This document shows positions 24,707 to 32,133 of a DNA stretch of 64,000 bases, piece after piece. The notes beneath the pieces are model-generated. The model was not told the origin of the DNA. It did not search any database and saw only the letters and a program-made list of their open reading frames with translations. Numbering within the stretch: position 1 is the stretch's first letter; each line of letters opens with the position of its first letter. Both the position numbers and the translations under genes were made by a program. The DNA comes from Streptomyces cellulosae (GTDB taxonomy: Bacteria > Actinomycetota > Actinomycetes > Streptomycetales > Streptomycetaceae): positions 158,395 through 222,394 of the forward strand of contig BNBH01000013.1 of the NCBI GenBank assembly GCA_014655195.1, read 5' to 3'.

Positions 24707-24734
24707 ACGATATATCGCGGCAGGCGAAAGTCAA
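24707..24734 (-). promoter_or_regulatory. Candidate promoter and palindromic operator for the DUF4097-PadR operon
   Basis: On the minus strand TTGACT (24734-24729), a 16-base spacer, and TATCGT (24712-24707). The spacer/-10 junction holds the palindrome CGATATATCG within an AT-rich island unusual for this genome, with a second CGCGATAT downstream. PadR proteins favour such AT-rich palindromes, so autorepression is likely. Confidence 0.5.
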
Positions 24735-24853
24735 GGCACGCGTTCGGGTGAACGGTGCCTTGGGTCTCTTGTACGGGGAGGTGTGTGGAGGGGTGGGCGC
24801 GGGTGTCTCGCAGCCCGGCGATTGCGGGGCGCCGTCCGCGCCCACCCGTGCCG

Positions 24854-24908
24854 CCCGGGGGTACCTCCCAGGCCCTCAAGGCACTGGGGGAGGCACGATT
24901 GCCCCCGG
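24854..24908. repeat. Interspersed hairpin element, possible terminator of the DUF6104 gene
   Basis: CCCGGGGG and GGTACCTCCCAG on one side face CTGGGGGAGG and CCCCCGGG on the other, giving a long imperfect hairpin. Elements with this CCTCCCAG...CTGGGGGAGG core are scattered through Streptomyces intergenic regions. It lies just past the 3' end of the minus-strand gene. The remaining sequence between 24630 and 24964 shows only the promoter listed above. Confidence 0.5.
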
Positions 24909-24964
24909 GAAGCGGCGGAGCGGTCCGCAGGGAGCGGTGGAGGGGTCCGCGGGGAGCGCGCGGA

Positions 24965-25144
24965 CTACTCGTCGTCCTCGTCGTCCAGGCGGGCCAGCCA
25001 TGTCGCCAGGCGTTCCACCGGGACCTCGAAGTCGGGGTTCAGGTCGACGAAGGTGCGGAGTTGTTCCGCGAGCCACTCGAAGGTGATCTCCTCCTCGCCG
25101 CGCCGCTTCTCCAGTTCCTCGATGCCACGGTCCGTGAAGTACAT
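24965..25144 (-). CDS. DUF6104 family small protein
   Basis: A 59-residue acidic protein beginning MYFTDRGIEELEKRRGEEE and ending in an Asp/Glu run (RLDDEDDE). This short protein is conserved next to the 2-oxoglutarate decarboxylase gene in Streptomyces and has no assigned function. Coding is supported by its codon pattern and conserved start; no good ribosome site is seen before ATG 25144. It lies downstream of kgd on the same strand, beyond kgd's terminator. Confidence 0.75.
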   Translation of the reverse strand: MYFTDRGIEELEKRRGEEEITFEWLAEQLRTFVDLNPDFEVPVERLATWLARLDDEDDE

Positions 25145-25173
25145 GAGGTCAAGGATATGTGCCGGAAAACGGG

Positions 25174-25208
25174 GCGGGCCGCACCCCCGGGAAGGGAGTG
25201 CGGCCCGC
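25174..25208 (-). terminator. Terminator of kgd
   Basis: Perfect 11-base arms GCGGGCCGCAC and GTGCGGCCCGC around a 13-base loop, starting 24 bases past the kgd stop. Confidence 0.78.
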
Positions 25209-25232
25209 TCACGTACCGCGTGACGCTGCTGC

Positions 25233-28200
25233 TCAGGCCTCGAAGACCTCGCGCACCAGCTGCTCCTGCTCGGCCTGGTGGCGCTTCGCGGAGCCGACCG
25301 CCGGGGACGAGCTGTGCGGCCGCGAGATGCGGCGCAGACGCTCGTCGTGCGGCAGGTCGGCGCCGACCGCCAGGTCCAGGTGGTCGATCAGGTTGAGCGC
25401 GATGAACGGCCAGGCACCCTGGTTCGCCGGCTCCTCCTGCGCCCACAGGTACTTCTCGGCGTTCGGGTACTTCTTGATCTCCGCCTGGAGCTCGGCGCCC
25501 GGCAGCGGGTACAGGCGCTCGATGCGGATGATCGCCGTGTCGTCCGCGCCGCGCTTCTTCTTCTCGGCGATCAGGTCGTAGTAGACCTTGCCCGCGCAGA
25601 AGACGACCTTCTTCACGGCGGCCGGGTCGACCGTGTCGTCGCCGATGACCGGGCGGAACTGGCCCGTCGTGAACTCGTCCGCCTTCGACGCGGCGGCCTT
25701 GAGGCGCAGCATCGACTTCGGGGTGAAGACCACCAGCGGCTTGTGGTGCGGGTTGTGCACCTGCCACCGCAGGAGGTGGAAGTAGTTCGACGGCGAGGTC
25801 GGCATCGCGACCGTCATGTTGTTCTGGGCGCAGAGCTGCAGGAAGCGCTCCGGGCGGGCCGAGGAGTGGTCCGGGCCCTGGCCCTCATAGCCGTGCGGGA
25901 GGAGCAGGACCACACCGGAGGTCTGGTTCCACTTCTGCTCGGCCGACGAGATGAACTCGTCCACGACCGTCTGCGCGCCGTTGACGAAGTCGCCGAACTG
26001 CGCCTCCCACAGTACGAGCGCGTCCGGGCGGGCCAGCGAGTAGCCGTACTCGAAGCCCATGGCCGCGTACTCGGACAGCAGGGAGTTGTAGACGTTCAGC
26101 CGCGCCTGGTCCTCGGAGAGGTACTGCAGCGGCGTGTACTCCTCGCCCGTCTCACGGTCGATGATGACCGCGTGACGCTGGCCGAAGGTGCCGCGCTGCG
26201 AGTCCTGGCCGGCGAGCCGGACCGGGACGCCCTCGAGGAGCAGCGAGCCGAAGGCGAGGGTCTCGCCCATGCCCCAGTCGATGGTGCCGTCCTCGACCAT
26301 CGACGCCCGGCGCTGCAGCTGCGGCAGCAGACGCGGGTGGACGGTGATGTGGTCGGGGATGTTCACCTGCGACTCGGCGATCCGCTTCACGACCTCCGAG
26401 GTGACCGCGGTGTTCACGGCGACCGGGAACTCGGCCTGCGGGTCGGACGGGGCGGCCGTGGCCGGCTGCGAGGTGGCCTCGCGGACCTCCGTGAAGACCT
26501 TCTCCAGCTGGCCCTGGTAGTCCTGCAGCGCCTGCTCGGCCTCTTCCAGGGTGATGTCGCCGCGACCGATGAGGGACTCGGTGTAGAGCTTGCGCACCGA
26601 GCGCTTCTTGTCGATCAGGTCGTACATCAGCGGCTGGGTGAAGGCCGGGTTGTCCGACTCGTTGTGACCGCGGCGGCGGTAGCAGATGAGGTCGATCACC
26701 ACGTCCTTGTTGAACGCCTGGCGGAACTCGAAGGCCAGGCGCGCGACGCGCACGACCGCCTCCGGGTCGTCGCCGTTCACGTGGAAGATCGGGGCCTCGA
26801 TCATGCGGGCCACGTCCGTCGCGTACATGGAGGAGCGCGAGGACTCGGGGGCCGCGGTGAAGCCGACCTGGTTGTTGATGACGACGTGCACGGTGCCGCC
26901 GGTGCGGTAGCCGCGCAGCTGCGACATGTTCAGGGTCTCGGCCACCACGCCCTGGCCCGCGAAGGCCGCGTCGCCGTGGATGGCCACCGGCAGGACGGTG
27001 AAGTCCGTGCCGCCCTTGTTGATGATGTCCTGCTTGGCGCGGGCGACGCCTTCCAGGACCGGGTCGACCGCCTCCAGGTGCGAGGGGTTGGCGACCAGCG
27101 AGACCTTGATCTGCTCGCCGTCCAGGCCGGTGAAGGTGCCCTCGGCGCCCAGGTGGTACTTCACGTCGCCGGAGCCGTGCATCGACTTCGGGTCGAGGTT
27201 GCCCTCGAACTCGCGGAAGATCTGCGCGTACGACTTGCCGACGATGTTGGCGAGGACGTTCAGGCGGCCGCGGTGGGCCATGCCGATGACGACCTCGTCC
27301 AGGCGGGACTCGGCGGCCGAGTCCAGCACCGCGTCGAGCAGCGGGATGACGGACTCGCCGCCCTCCAGCGAGAAGCGCTTCTGGCCGACGTACTTGGTCT
27401 GCAGGAAGGTCTCGAAGGCCTCCGCCGCGTTCAGCCGGCGCAGGATGCGCAGCTGCTCCTCGCGCTCCGGCTTGGTGTGGCCGCGCTCCACGCGGTCCTG
27501 GATCCACTTGCGCTGCTTGGGGTCCTGGATGTGCATGAACTCGATGCCGGTGGTGCGGCAGTACGAGTCGCGGAGCACGCCGAGGATGTCGCGCAGCTTC
27601 ATCATCGACTTGCCGGCGAAGCCGCCGACGGCGAACTCGCGCTCCAGGTCCCACAGGGTGAGGCCGTGCTCGACGATGTCCAGGTCGGGGTGCTTGCGGA
27701 CCTTGTACTCGAGCGGGTCGGTGTCGGCCATGACGTGGCCGCGGACCCGGTAGGAGTGGATCAGGTCGAAGACCCGCGCGGCCTTGGTGACGTCGTCGTC
27801 GTGGCTCGCGTCGATGTCCTTGAGCCAGCGGACCGGCTCGTAGGGGATGCGCAGGGCCTCGAAGATCTCGTCGTAGAAGTTGTTCTCGCCGAGCAGGAGG
27901 TTCGCGACCTGGCGCAGGAACTCGCCGGAGGCGGCGCCCTGGATCACCCGGTGGTCGTAGGTCGACGTGAGCGTCATGACCTTCGAGATGCCGAGCTTGT
28001 TCAGGGTGTCCTGGGAGGTGCCCTGGAACTCCGCCGGGTAGTCCATGGAGCCGACGCCCATGATCACGGACTGGCCGGGCATCAGACGCGGCACGGAGTG
28101 GACCGTGCCGAGGCCGCCGGGGTTGGTCAGGGAGACCGTGACACCGGTGAAGTCGTCCATCGTCAGCTTGTTGTCGCGGGCGCGACGGACGATGTCCTCG

Positions 28201-29030
28201 TAGGCCTGCCAGAACTCGAAGAAGTTCAGCGTCTCGGCCTTCTTGATCGCCGCGACGACGAGCTGGCGGTCGCCGTTGGGCTTGACCAGGTCGATGGCGA
28301 GACCGAGGTTGATGTGCTCCGGCTTGACCAGGGTGGGCTTGCCGTCCACCTTCGCGTACGAGTAGTTCATGGCCGGCATGGCCTTGATGGCCTGGACCAT
28401 GGCGTAGCCGATGAGGTGCGTGAAGGAGATCTTCCCGCCCCGGGCGCGCTTCAGGTGGTTGTTGATGACGATGCGGTTGTCGAACAGCAGCTTCACCGGG
28501 ACCGCGCGCACGGACGTGGCCGTGGGCAGCTCCAGCGAGGCGTCCATGTTCTTCGCCACCGCGGCGGACGGACCGCGCAGGGTGACCTGCTCGGGACCGG
28601 CCTTCGCCTCACCCGCGGGCTCGGCCTTCTTGGCCGGCGCCGGCTTGGCGGCGGGAGCGGCCTGCTTCGCCGGCTGGGCCGGGGCCTTCGCCTGGGCCGG
28701 GGCCTTGGCGGCCGGGGCGGGCTGTGCCGGCGCGGCGGGCTGCGCGGGCGCCTGGGCCTGCGCGGGCGCGGCAGGCCGGGACGGAGCGGTGGGGGTCACC
28801 GCGGCCCCCGCGGCCGCGTCACCCGCCGGAGCCGGGGACGCGGGAGCGCCCGGCTTGTAGTCGGCGAAGAAGTCCCACCAGGCTCGGTCCACCGAGTTCG
28901 GGTCCTGGAGGTACTGCTGGTAGATCTCGTCGACGAGCCATTCGTTGGCACCGAAGGCCGCTGCGGGGTTCTTTCCCGCTTGGTCGGTGTCGGTCGAGAT
29001 GCTCGAGTTACTGGGGGACTGTGGCGACAC
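25233..29030 (-). CDS. kgd: Multifunctional 2-oxoglutarate decarboxylase/dehydrogenase E1 with fused E2-type domain
   Basis: TCA-cycle enzyme acting on 2-oxoglutarate, 1265 residues. Order: N-terminal helix (AFGANEWLVDEIYQQYLQDP), Ala/Pro/Lys-rich linker about 60-145, acyltransferase domain with catalytic His in TYDHRVIQGAASG (about 358), then the thiamine-diphosphate E1 part (GMAHRGRLNVLANIVGK; GDAAFAGQGVVAETLN at about 681) and the C-terminal transketolase-like half. This E2-E1 fusion without a lipoyl domain is the actinobacterial type, which in mycobacteria and corynebacteria is held back by the phosphoprotein GarA/OdhI. The GTG start at 29030 (VSPQSPS) agrees with the family; the frame upstream is not coding. 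Monocistronic. Confidence 0.95.
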   Translation of the reverse strand: MSPQSPSNSSISTDTDQAGKNPAAAFGANEWLVDEIYQQYLQDPNSVDRAWWDFFADYKPGAPASPAPAGDAAAGAAVTPTAPSRPAAPAQAQAPAQPAAPAQPAPAAKAPAQAKAPAQPAKQAAPAAKPAPAKKAEPAGEAKAGPEQVTLRGPSAAVAKNMDASLELPTATSVRAVPVKLLFDNRIVINNHLKRARGGKISFTHLIGYAMVQAIKAMPAMNYSYAKVDGKPTLVKPEHINLGLAIDLVKPNGDRQLVVAAIKKAETLNFFEFWQAYEDIVRRARDNKLTMDDFTGVTVSLTNPGGLGTVHSVPRLMPGQSVIMGVGSMDYPAEFQGTSQDTLNKLGISKVMTLTSTYDHRVIQGAASGEFLRQVANLLLGENNFYDEIFEALRIPYEPVRWLKDIDASHDDDVTKAARVFDLIHSYRVRGHVMADTDPLEYKVRKHPDLDIVEHGLTLWDLEREFAVGGFAGKSMMKLRDILGVLRDSYCRTTGIEFMHIQDPKQRKWIQDRVERGHTKPEREEQLRILRRLNAAEAFETFLQTKYVGQKRFSLEGGESVIPLLDAVLDSAAESRLDEVVIGMAHRGRLNVLANIVGKSYAQIFREFEGNLDPKSMHGSGDVKYHLGAEGTFTGLDGEQIKVSLVANPSHLEAVDPVLEGVARAKQDIINKGGTDFTVLPVAIHGDAAFAGQGVVAETLNMSQLRGYRTGGTVHVVINNQVGFTAAPESSRSSMYATDVARMIEAPIFHVNGDDPEAVVRVARLAFEFRQAFNKDVVIDLICYRRRGHNESDNPAFTQPLMYDLIDKKRSVRKLYTESLIGRGDITLEEAEQALQDYQGQLEKVFTEVREATSQPATAAPSDPQAEFPVAVNTAVTSEVVKRIAESQVNIPDHITVHPRLLPQLQRRASMVEDGTIDWGMGETLAFGSLLLEGVPVRLAGQDSQRGTFGQRHAVIIDRETGEEYTPLQYLSEDQARLNVYNSLLSEYAAMGFEYGYSLARPDALVLWEAQFGDFVNGAQTVVDEFISSAEQKWNQTSGVVLLLPHGYEGQGPDHSSARPERFLQLCAQNNMTVAMPTSPSNYFHLLRWQVHNPHHKPLVVFTPKSMLRLKAAASKADEFTTGQFRPVIGDDTVDPAAVKKVVFCAGKVYYDLIAEKKKRGADDTAIIRIERLYPLPGAELQAEIKKYPNAEKYLWAQEEPANQGAWPFIALNLIDHLDLAVGADLPHDERLRRISRPHSSSPAVGSAKRHQAEQEQLVREVFEA

Positions 29031-29321
29031 GGCGTCAACCGCCCTCTTCCGCTTCGCAAGATGATGGACAGCGGAAATAAAGGCTACGCCTCCCCGCGCG
29101 AGAAGGTCAGGCCGGGCCCGTGCAACGTCGTGCACATCACATCTCGGCGGGTGTTTCGGCGCTGGATTTGGCGGGAAACAAGCGAGGTTCCGCTTCTTCC
29201 GACGGTATCAGGCATCACTCGACCAGGCCTCGACGCGCTCCGCGCGCGGGCCTGTGCCTGATCACACGTGTCCGCCAGGGCGAACGCAGATGGATCTTGA
29301 GGCTCCGGTTCGAACTTTACG

Positions 29322-30431
29322 TCAACTTGGCACAGACGAGGGCCCCGGAAGAGTGATCAGAATCCGGCAACCGCGCTCGGATTCCGCCACCCCGATCCGG
29401 CCGCCGTGCAGATCCACGGCCCAGCGGGCGATCGCGAGGCCCAGACCGGTGCCGCCGTCGCTGCCGGGGCCGTGCGGCCGGTTGACGCTGCCGCGGTTGA
29501 ACCGCTCGAAGACCCGGTGCCACTCCGTGCGCGGGATGCCCGGCCCCTCGTCCAGCACCTCCAGCTCCAGCGACTCCGGCTCGGCACCCTGGCGGGCCCG
29601 GACGGTCACCCGGCCGTGCGGCGGGCTGTGCTTGACCGCGTTGTCGATCAGGTTGGCGACCACCTGGTGGATCCGCTCCGGGTCGGCGTGCGCCACCAGC
29701 TCGGGCGGCGAGACGTCCAGGTGCAGATGCACGTCCGTACGGGTGTGGCTGCCGGAGCCGGACGCCATGCTCGCGCGGGCGGAGGCCACCATGTTGGCCT
29801 CCTTCAGCACGCCCGACAGATACGGCCACACCTCGAAGCGGCGCTTCTTCAGCGGGACGACGCCGTTGTCCAGGCGCGAGAGGTCCAGCAGCGTCTCCAC
29901 CAGGCGGCCGAGCCGCTCGGTCTGCTTCAGGGCCGTGCGCATGGTCTCGGGGTCGGCCCGGGTGACCCCGTCGACGATGTTCTCCAGCACCGCGCGCAGC
30001 CCCGCGATGGGGGTGCGCAGCTCGTGCGAGACGTTGGCGACCAGCTCCTTGCGCTGGCTGTCCTGCGCCTCCAGCTCGTCGGCCATGACGTTGATCGTCT
30101 GCGCCAGGTCGCCCAGCTCGTCGCGGCGGCTCTCGCGCACCCGGCGGGTGTAGTCGCCGTGCGAGATGGACCGCGCGACGGCGTTCATGTCGTCCAGCGG
30201 GGCGGTGAGGGAGTGCGCCACGAACTGCGTGATCAGCAGCGTGGCGATCATCGAGAAGACGGTGATGAAGCGCAGTTCGGTCTTGGTGTGCACCGCGATC
30301 ACCGAGAGTCCGGTGGTGATCAGGACCGAGACGACGACCAGCGCGCCCAGCTTGGTCTTGATCGAGAACGGGCGCACACCGCCCCAGGGCTGCTTCTTCC
30401 GCTGTCCGCGTCCCGCCGGACCCCCGCTCAT
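29322..30431 (-). CDS. Two-component sensor histidine kinase
   Basis: A 369-residue membrane kinase. Two membrane segments lie at about residues 28-47 and 54-75 with almost no extracellular loop, so it senses within or near the membrane. A HAMP domain follows (SLTAPLDDMNAVARSISHGD), then HisKA with the phosphoacceptor in VANVSHELRTPIAGLRA (about 137) and HATPase with NLIDNAVKHSPP, DEGPGIP and GGTGLGLAIARW. ATG 30431 overlaps the regulator stop by 4 bases. In S. coelicolor the equivalent pair lies between kgd and lon; its signal is not known to me. Confidence 0.92.
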   Translation of the reverse strand: MSGGPAGRGQRKKQPWGGVRPFSIKTKLGALVVVSVLITTGLSVIAVHTKTELRFITVFSMIATLLITQFVAHSLTAPLDDMNAVARSISHGDYTRRVRESRRDELGDLAQTINVMADELEAQDSQRKELVANVSHELRTPIAGLRAVLENIVDGVTRADPETMRTALKQTERLGRLVETLLDLSRLDNGVVPLKKRRFEVWPYLSGVLKEANMVASARASMASGSGSHTRTDVHLHLDVSPPELVAHADPERIHQVVANLIDNAVKHSPPHGRVTVRARQGAEPESLELEVLDEGPGIPRTEWHRVFERFNRGSVNRPHGPGSDGGTGLGLAIARWAVDLHGGRIGVAESERGCRILITLPGPSSVPS

Positions 30432-31168
30432 GGCGTCGGCGTCTCCAGGGCGTAGCCCACGCCGTGCACGGTGCGGATGCGCTCGGCGCCGATCTTCCGG
30501 CGCAGCGCCTTGATGTGGCTGTCCACCGTCCGGGTGCCGGAGGCGTCCGCCCAGTCCCAGACCTCGGCCAGCAGCTGCTCACGGGAGAGCACCGCGCGCG
30601 GGGTGTTGGCCAGGCACACCAGGAGGTCGAACTCGGTGGGCGTCAGATGGACGTCCTCGCTGCGCACGCGCACCCGGCGCTGCGCGTGGTCGATCTCCAG
30701 CTCGCCCAGGCGCAGGATGCCGCTGCGCGGGGTGGTGGCCGCGAGGGCCGCGCGCTCCATGCGGCGCAGCAGCACGTGCACCCGGGCCGCCAGCTCGCGC
30801 ATGGAGAACGGCTTGGTCATGTAGTCGTCGGCGCCGACGCCGAGGCCCACCAGCATGTCGGTCTCGTCGTCGCGCGCGGTGAGCATCAGCACCGGCACCG
30901 GCCGCTGGGCCTGCACGCGCCGGCAGACCTCCAGGCCGTCGAAGCCCGGCAGCATGATGTCGAGGATCAGCAGGTCGGGCTGCCAGGCCTCCGCCGTGTC
31001 CACCGCGGACGGGCCGTCGCCCGCCGTTTGCACCAGGAATCCCTCGGCACGCAGGCGGGTCGCGATGGCGTCCACGATCGTCGCGTCGTCCTCGACCACC
31101 AGGACCCTGCGCTGCGCGCCGGGGGTGGTCGTCGCCGTGCCGTTGTGGGAGGTGTGTGTCTGCTCCAT
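30428..31168 (-). CDS. OmpR/PhoB-family response regulator
   Basis: A 246-residue regulator with a receiver domain (VLVVEDDATIVDAIATRL, phosphorylated Asp in DLLILDIMLPGFDGLE at about 70, Lys in DDYMTKPFSMREL) and a C-terminal winged helix (LTPTEFDLLVCLANTP, RTVDSHIKALRRKIG). About 20 polar residues precede the receiver. It is translated first and coupled to the kinase by an ATGA overlap. Confidence 0.93.
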   Translation of the reverse strand: MEQTHTSHNGTATTTPGAQRRVLVVEDDATIVDAIATRLRAEGFLVQTAGDGPSAVDTAEAWQPDLLILDIMLPGFDGLEVCRRVQAQRPVPVLMLTARDDETDMLVGLGVGADDYMTKPFSMRELAARVHVLLRRMERAALAATTPRSGILRLGELEIDHAQRRVRVRSEDVHLTPTEFDLLVCLANTPRAVLSREQLLAEVWDWADASGTRTVDSHIKALRRKIGAERIRTVHGVGYALETPTP

Positions 31169-31293
31169 CGCCCGCCCCTGAGGTGTGCTTTTTCCGGAAT
31201 CCGTGGGGTGATCCGTCGTCTGCGCATCACTGCGATTGACGCTTGAATGATCCGCGTCAGGGCAGCAGCGTACGGGGATTCACCTCGGCTTTG

Positions 31294-31983
31294 CTATCCA
31301 GGGCGGACGCCGATGTGCACGACGTCCGGAACGCCCCGGGCAACGGGGATCTCTTCGGTACGCACCTGCCGGAACCCGGCATTCCGCAAGGTTCCCTCGA
31401 ATTCCGGTGAAGGCTTGGCGGACCATACCGCTAGGACCCCGCGCGGCTTCAACACCCTTGCACACGCGGCGAGTCCGTCGGGCGAGTAGAGCCCCTCGTT
31501 GCCCTCGTCGACGGTCCAGTCGGGTCCGTTGTCGATGTCGAGACACAGCGCGTCGAATGTGTCGGATGTCTCATTGACGTAAGTAATCAAATCCTGCTCG
31601 ACGATCTCCGTCCGCGGGTCGGCCAGCGCCGCCCCGGAGAGCTCGGCCAGCGGGCCCGAGCGGTGCCACTCGATGATCGCGGGCTCCCGCTCCACCACGG
31701 CGATCCGCCCCCAGCGCTCCTGTCCGGCCGCGTGCGTCAGGGAGAAGCCCACGCCCAGCCCGCCGATCAGCACCGACGGCTCCGCGGTCGCCGGGTCCAC
31801 GGCCGCCAGGGCCGCGTCCACGAGCAGCCGCTCGGAACGCCCGTCGGAGGTGTCCATCAGGAAGCAGCCGTTGGCGATGATCTGCAGCAGCCCGCCGTGG
31901 CGGCGCAGCACGACCTCGCCGTACGGGCCCTCGCGACGGTCCAGCACTTCGGGAGCTTCGGGAATGCCGTAGGGGGTGGACAT
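31294..31983 (-). CDS. Spermidine synthase-like SAM-binding protein
   Basis: A 229-residue Rossmann-fold protein of the spermine/spermidine synthase family. VLIGGLGVGFSLTHAAGQ (about residue 70) is the GGxGxG nucleotide loop, AVVEREPAIIEWHR the acidic residue binding the ribose, and DALCLDIDNGPDWTV replaces the usual catalytic DD region with an Asp pair, so aminopropyl transfer is possible but unproven. The lid domain at the N-terminus is short. ATG 31983 has AGGAT upstream. It is divergent from lon, 150 bases apart; the very long frame continuing upstream is antisense to lon and not real. Confidence 0.82.
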   Translation of the reverse strand: MSTPYGIPEAPEVLDRREGPYGEVVLRRHGGLLQIIANGCFLMDTSDGRSERLLVDAALAAVDPATAEPSVLIGGLGVGFSLTHAAGQERWGRIAVVEREPAIIEWHRSGPLAELSGAALADPRTEIVEQDLITYVNETSDTFDALCLDIDNGPDWTVDEGNEGLYSPDGLAACARVLKPRGVLAVWSAKPSPEFEGTLRNAGFRQVRTEEIPVARGVPDVVHIGVRPG

Positions 31984-32092
31984 GCGTTCATCCTGGCAGG
32001 TCCCGGTGGGCGGCGATCCGGGCCCGCGCGGCCCGGCCCGGTGATCGCTGAGAGCGAACGCCGCCCCGGGAACATTCGCAAGCTCCCCTGCA

Positions 32093-32111
32093 TTGAGTCG
32101 ACGTAGCTCAA
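32093..32111 (+). promoter_or_regulatory. HAIR operator (HspR-binding inverted repeat) upstream of lon
   Basis: TTGAGT-N7-GCTCAA (32093-32111) matches the HspR-associated CTTGAGT-N7-ACTCAAG pattern with one change in the core arms. It ends 22 bases before the lon ATG, a position in which HspR represses lon in S. lividans. Repression would be lifted by heat shock. Confidence 0.8.
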
Positions 32112-32133
32112 CTTGACTGCCGAAGGGGAGATC

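Noticed and set aside
25278..29261. A 1327-codon open frame antisense to kgd
   Set aside because: It is a GC-skew artefact: long Val/Asp/Arg/Leu-rich translation with no domain, while the opposite strand encodes a complete enzyme with all motifs.
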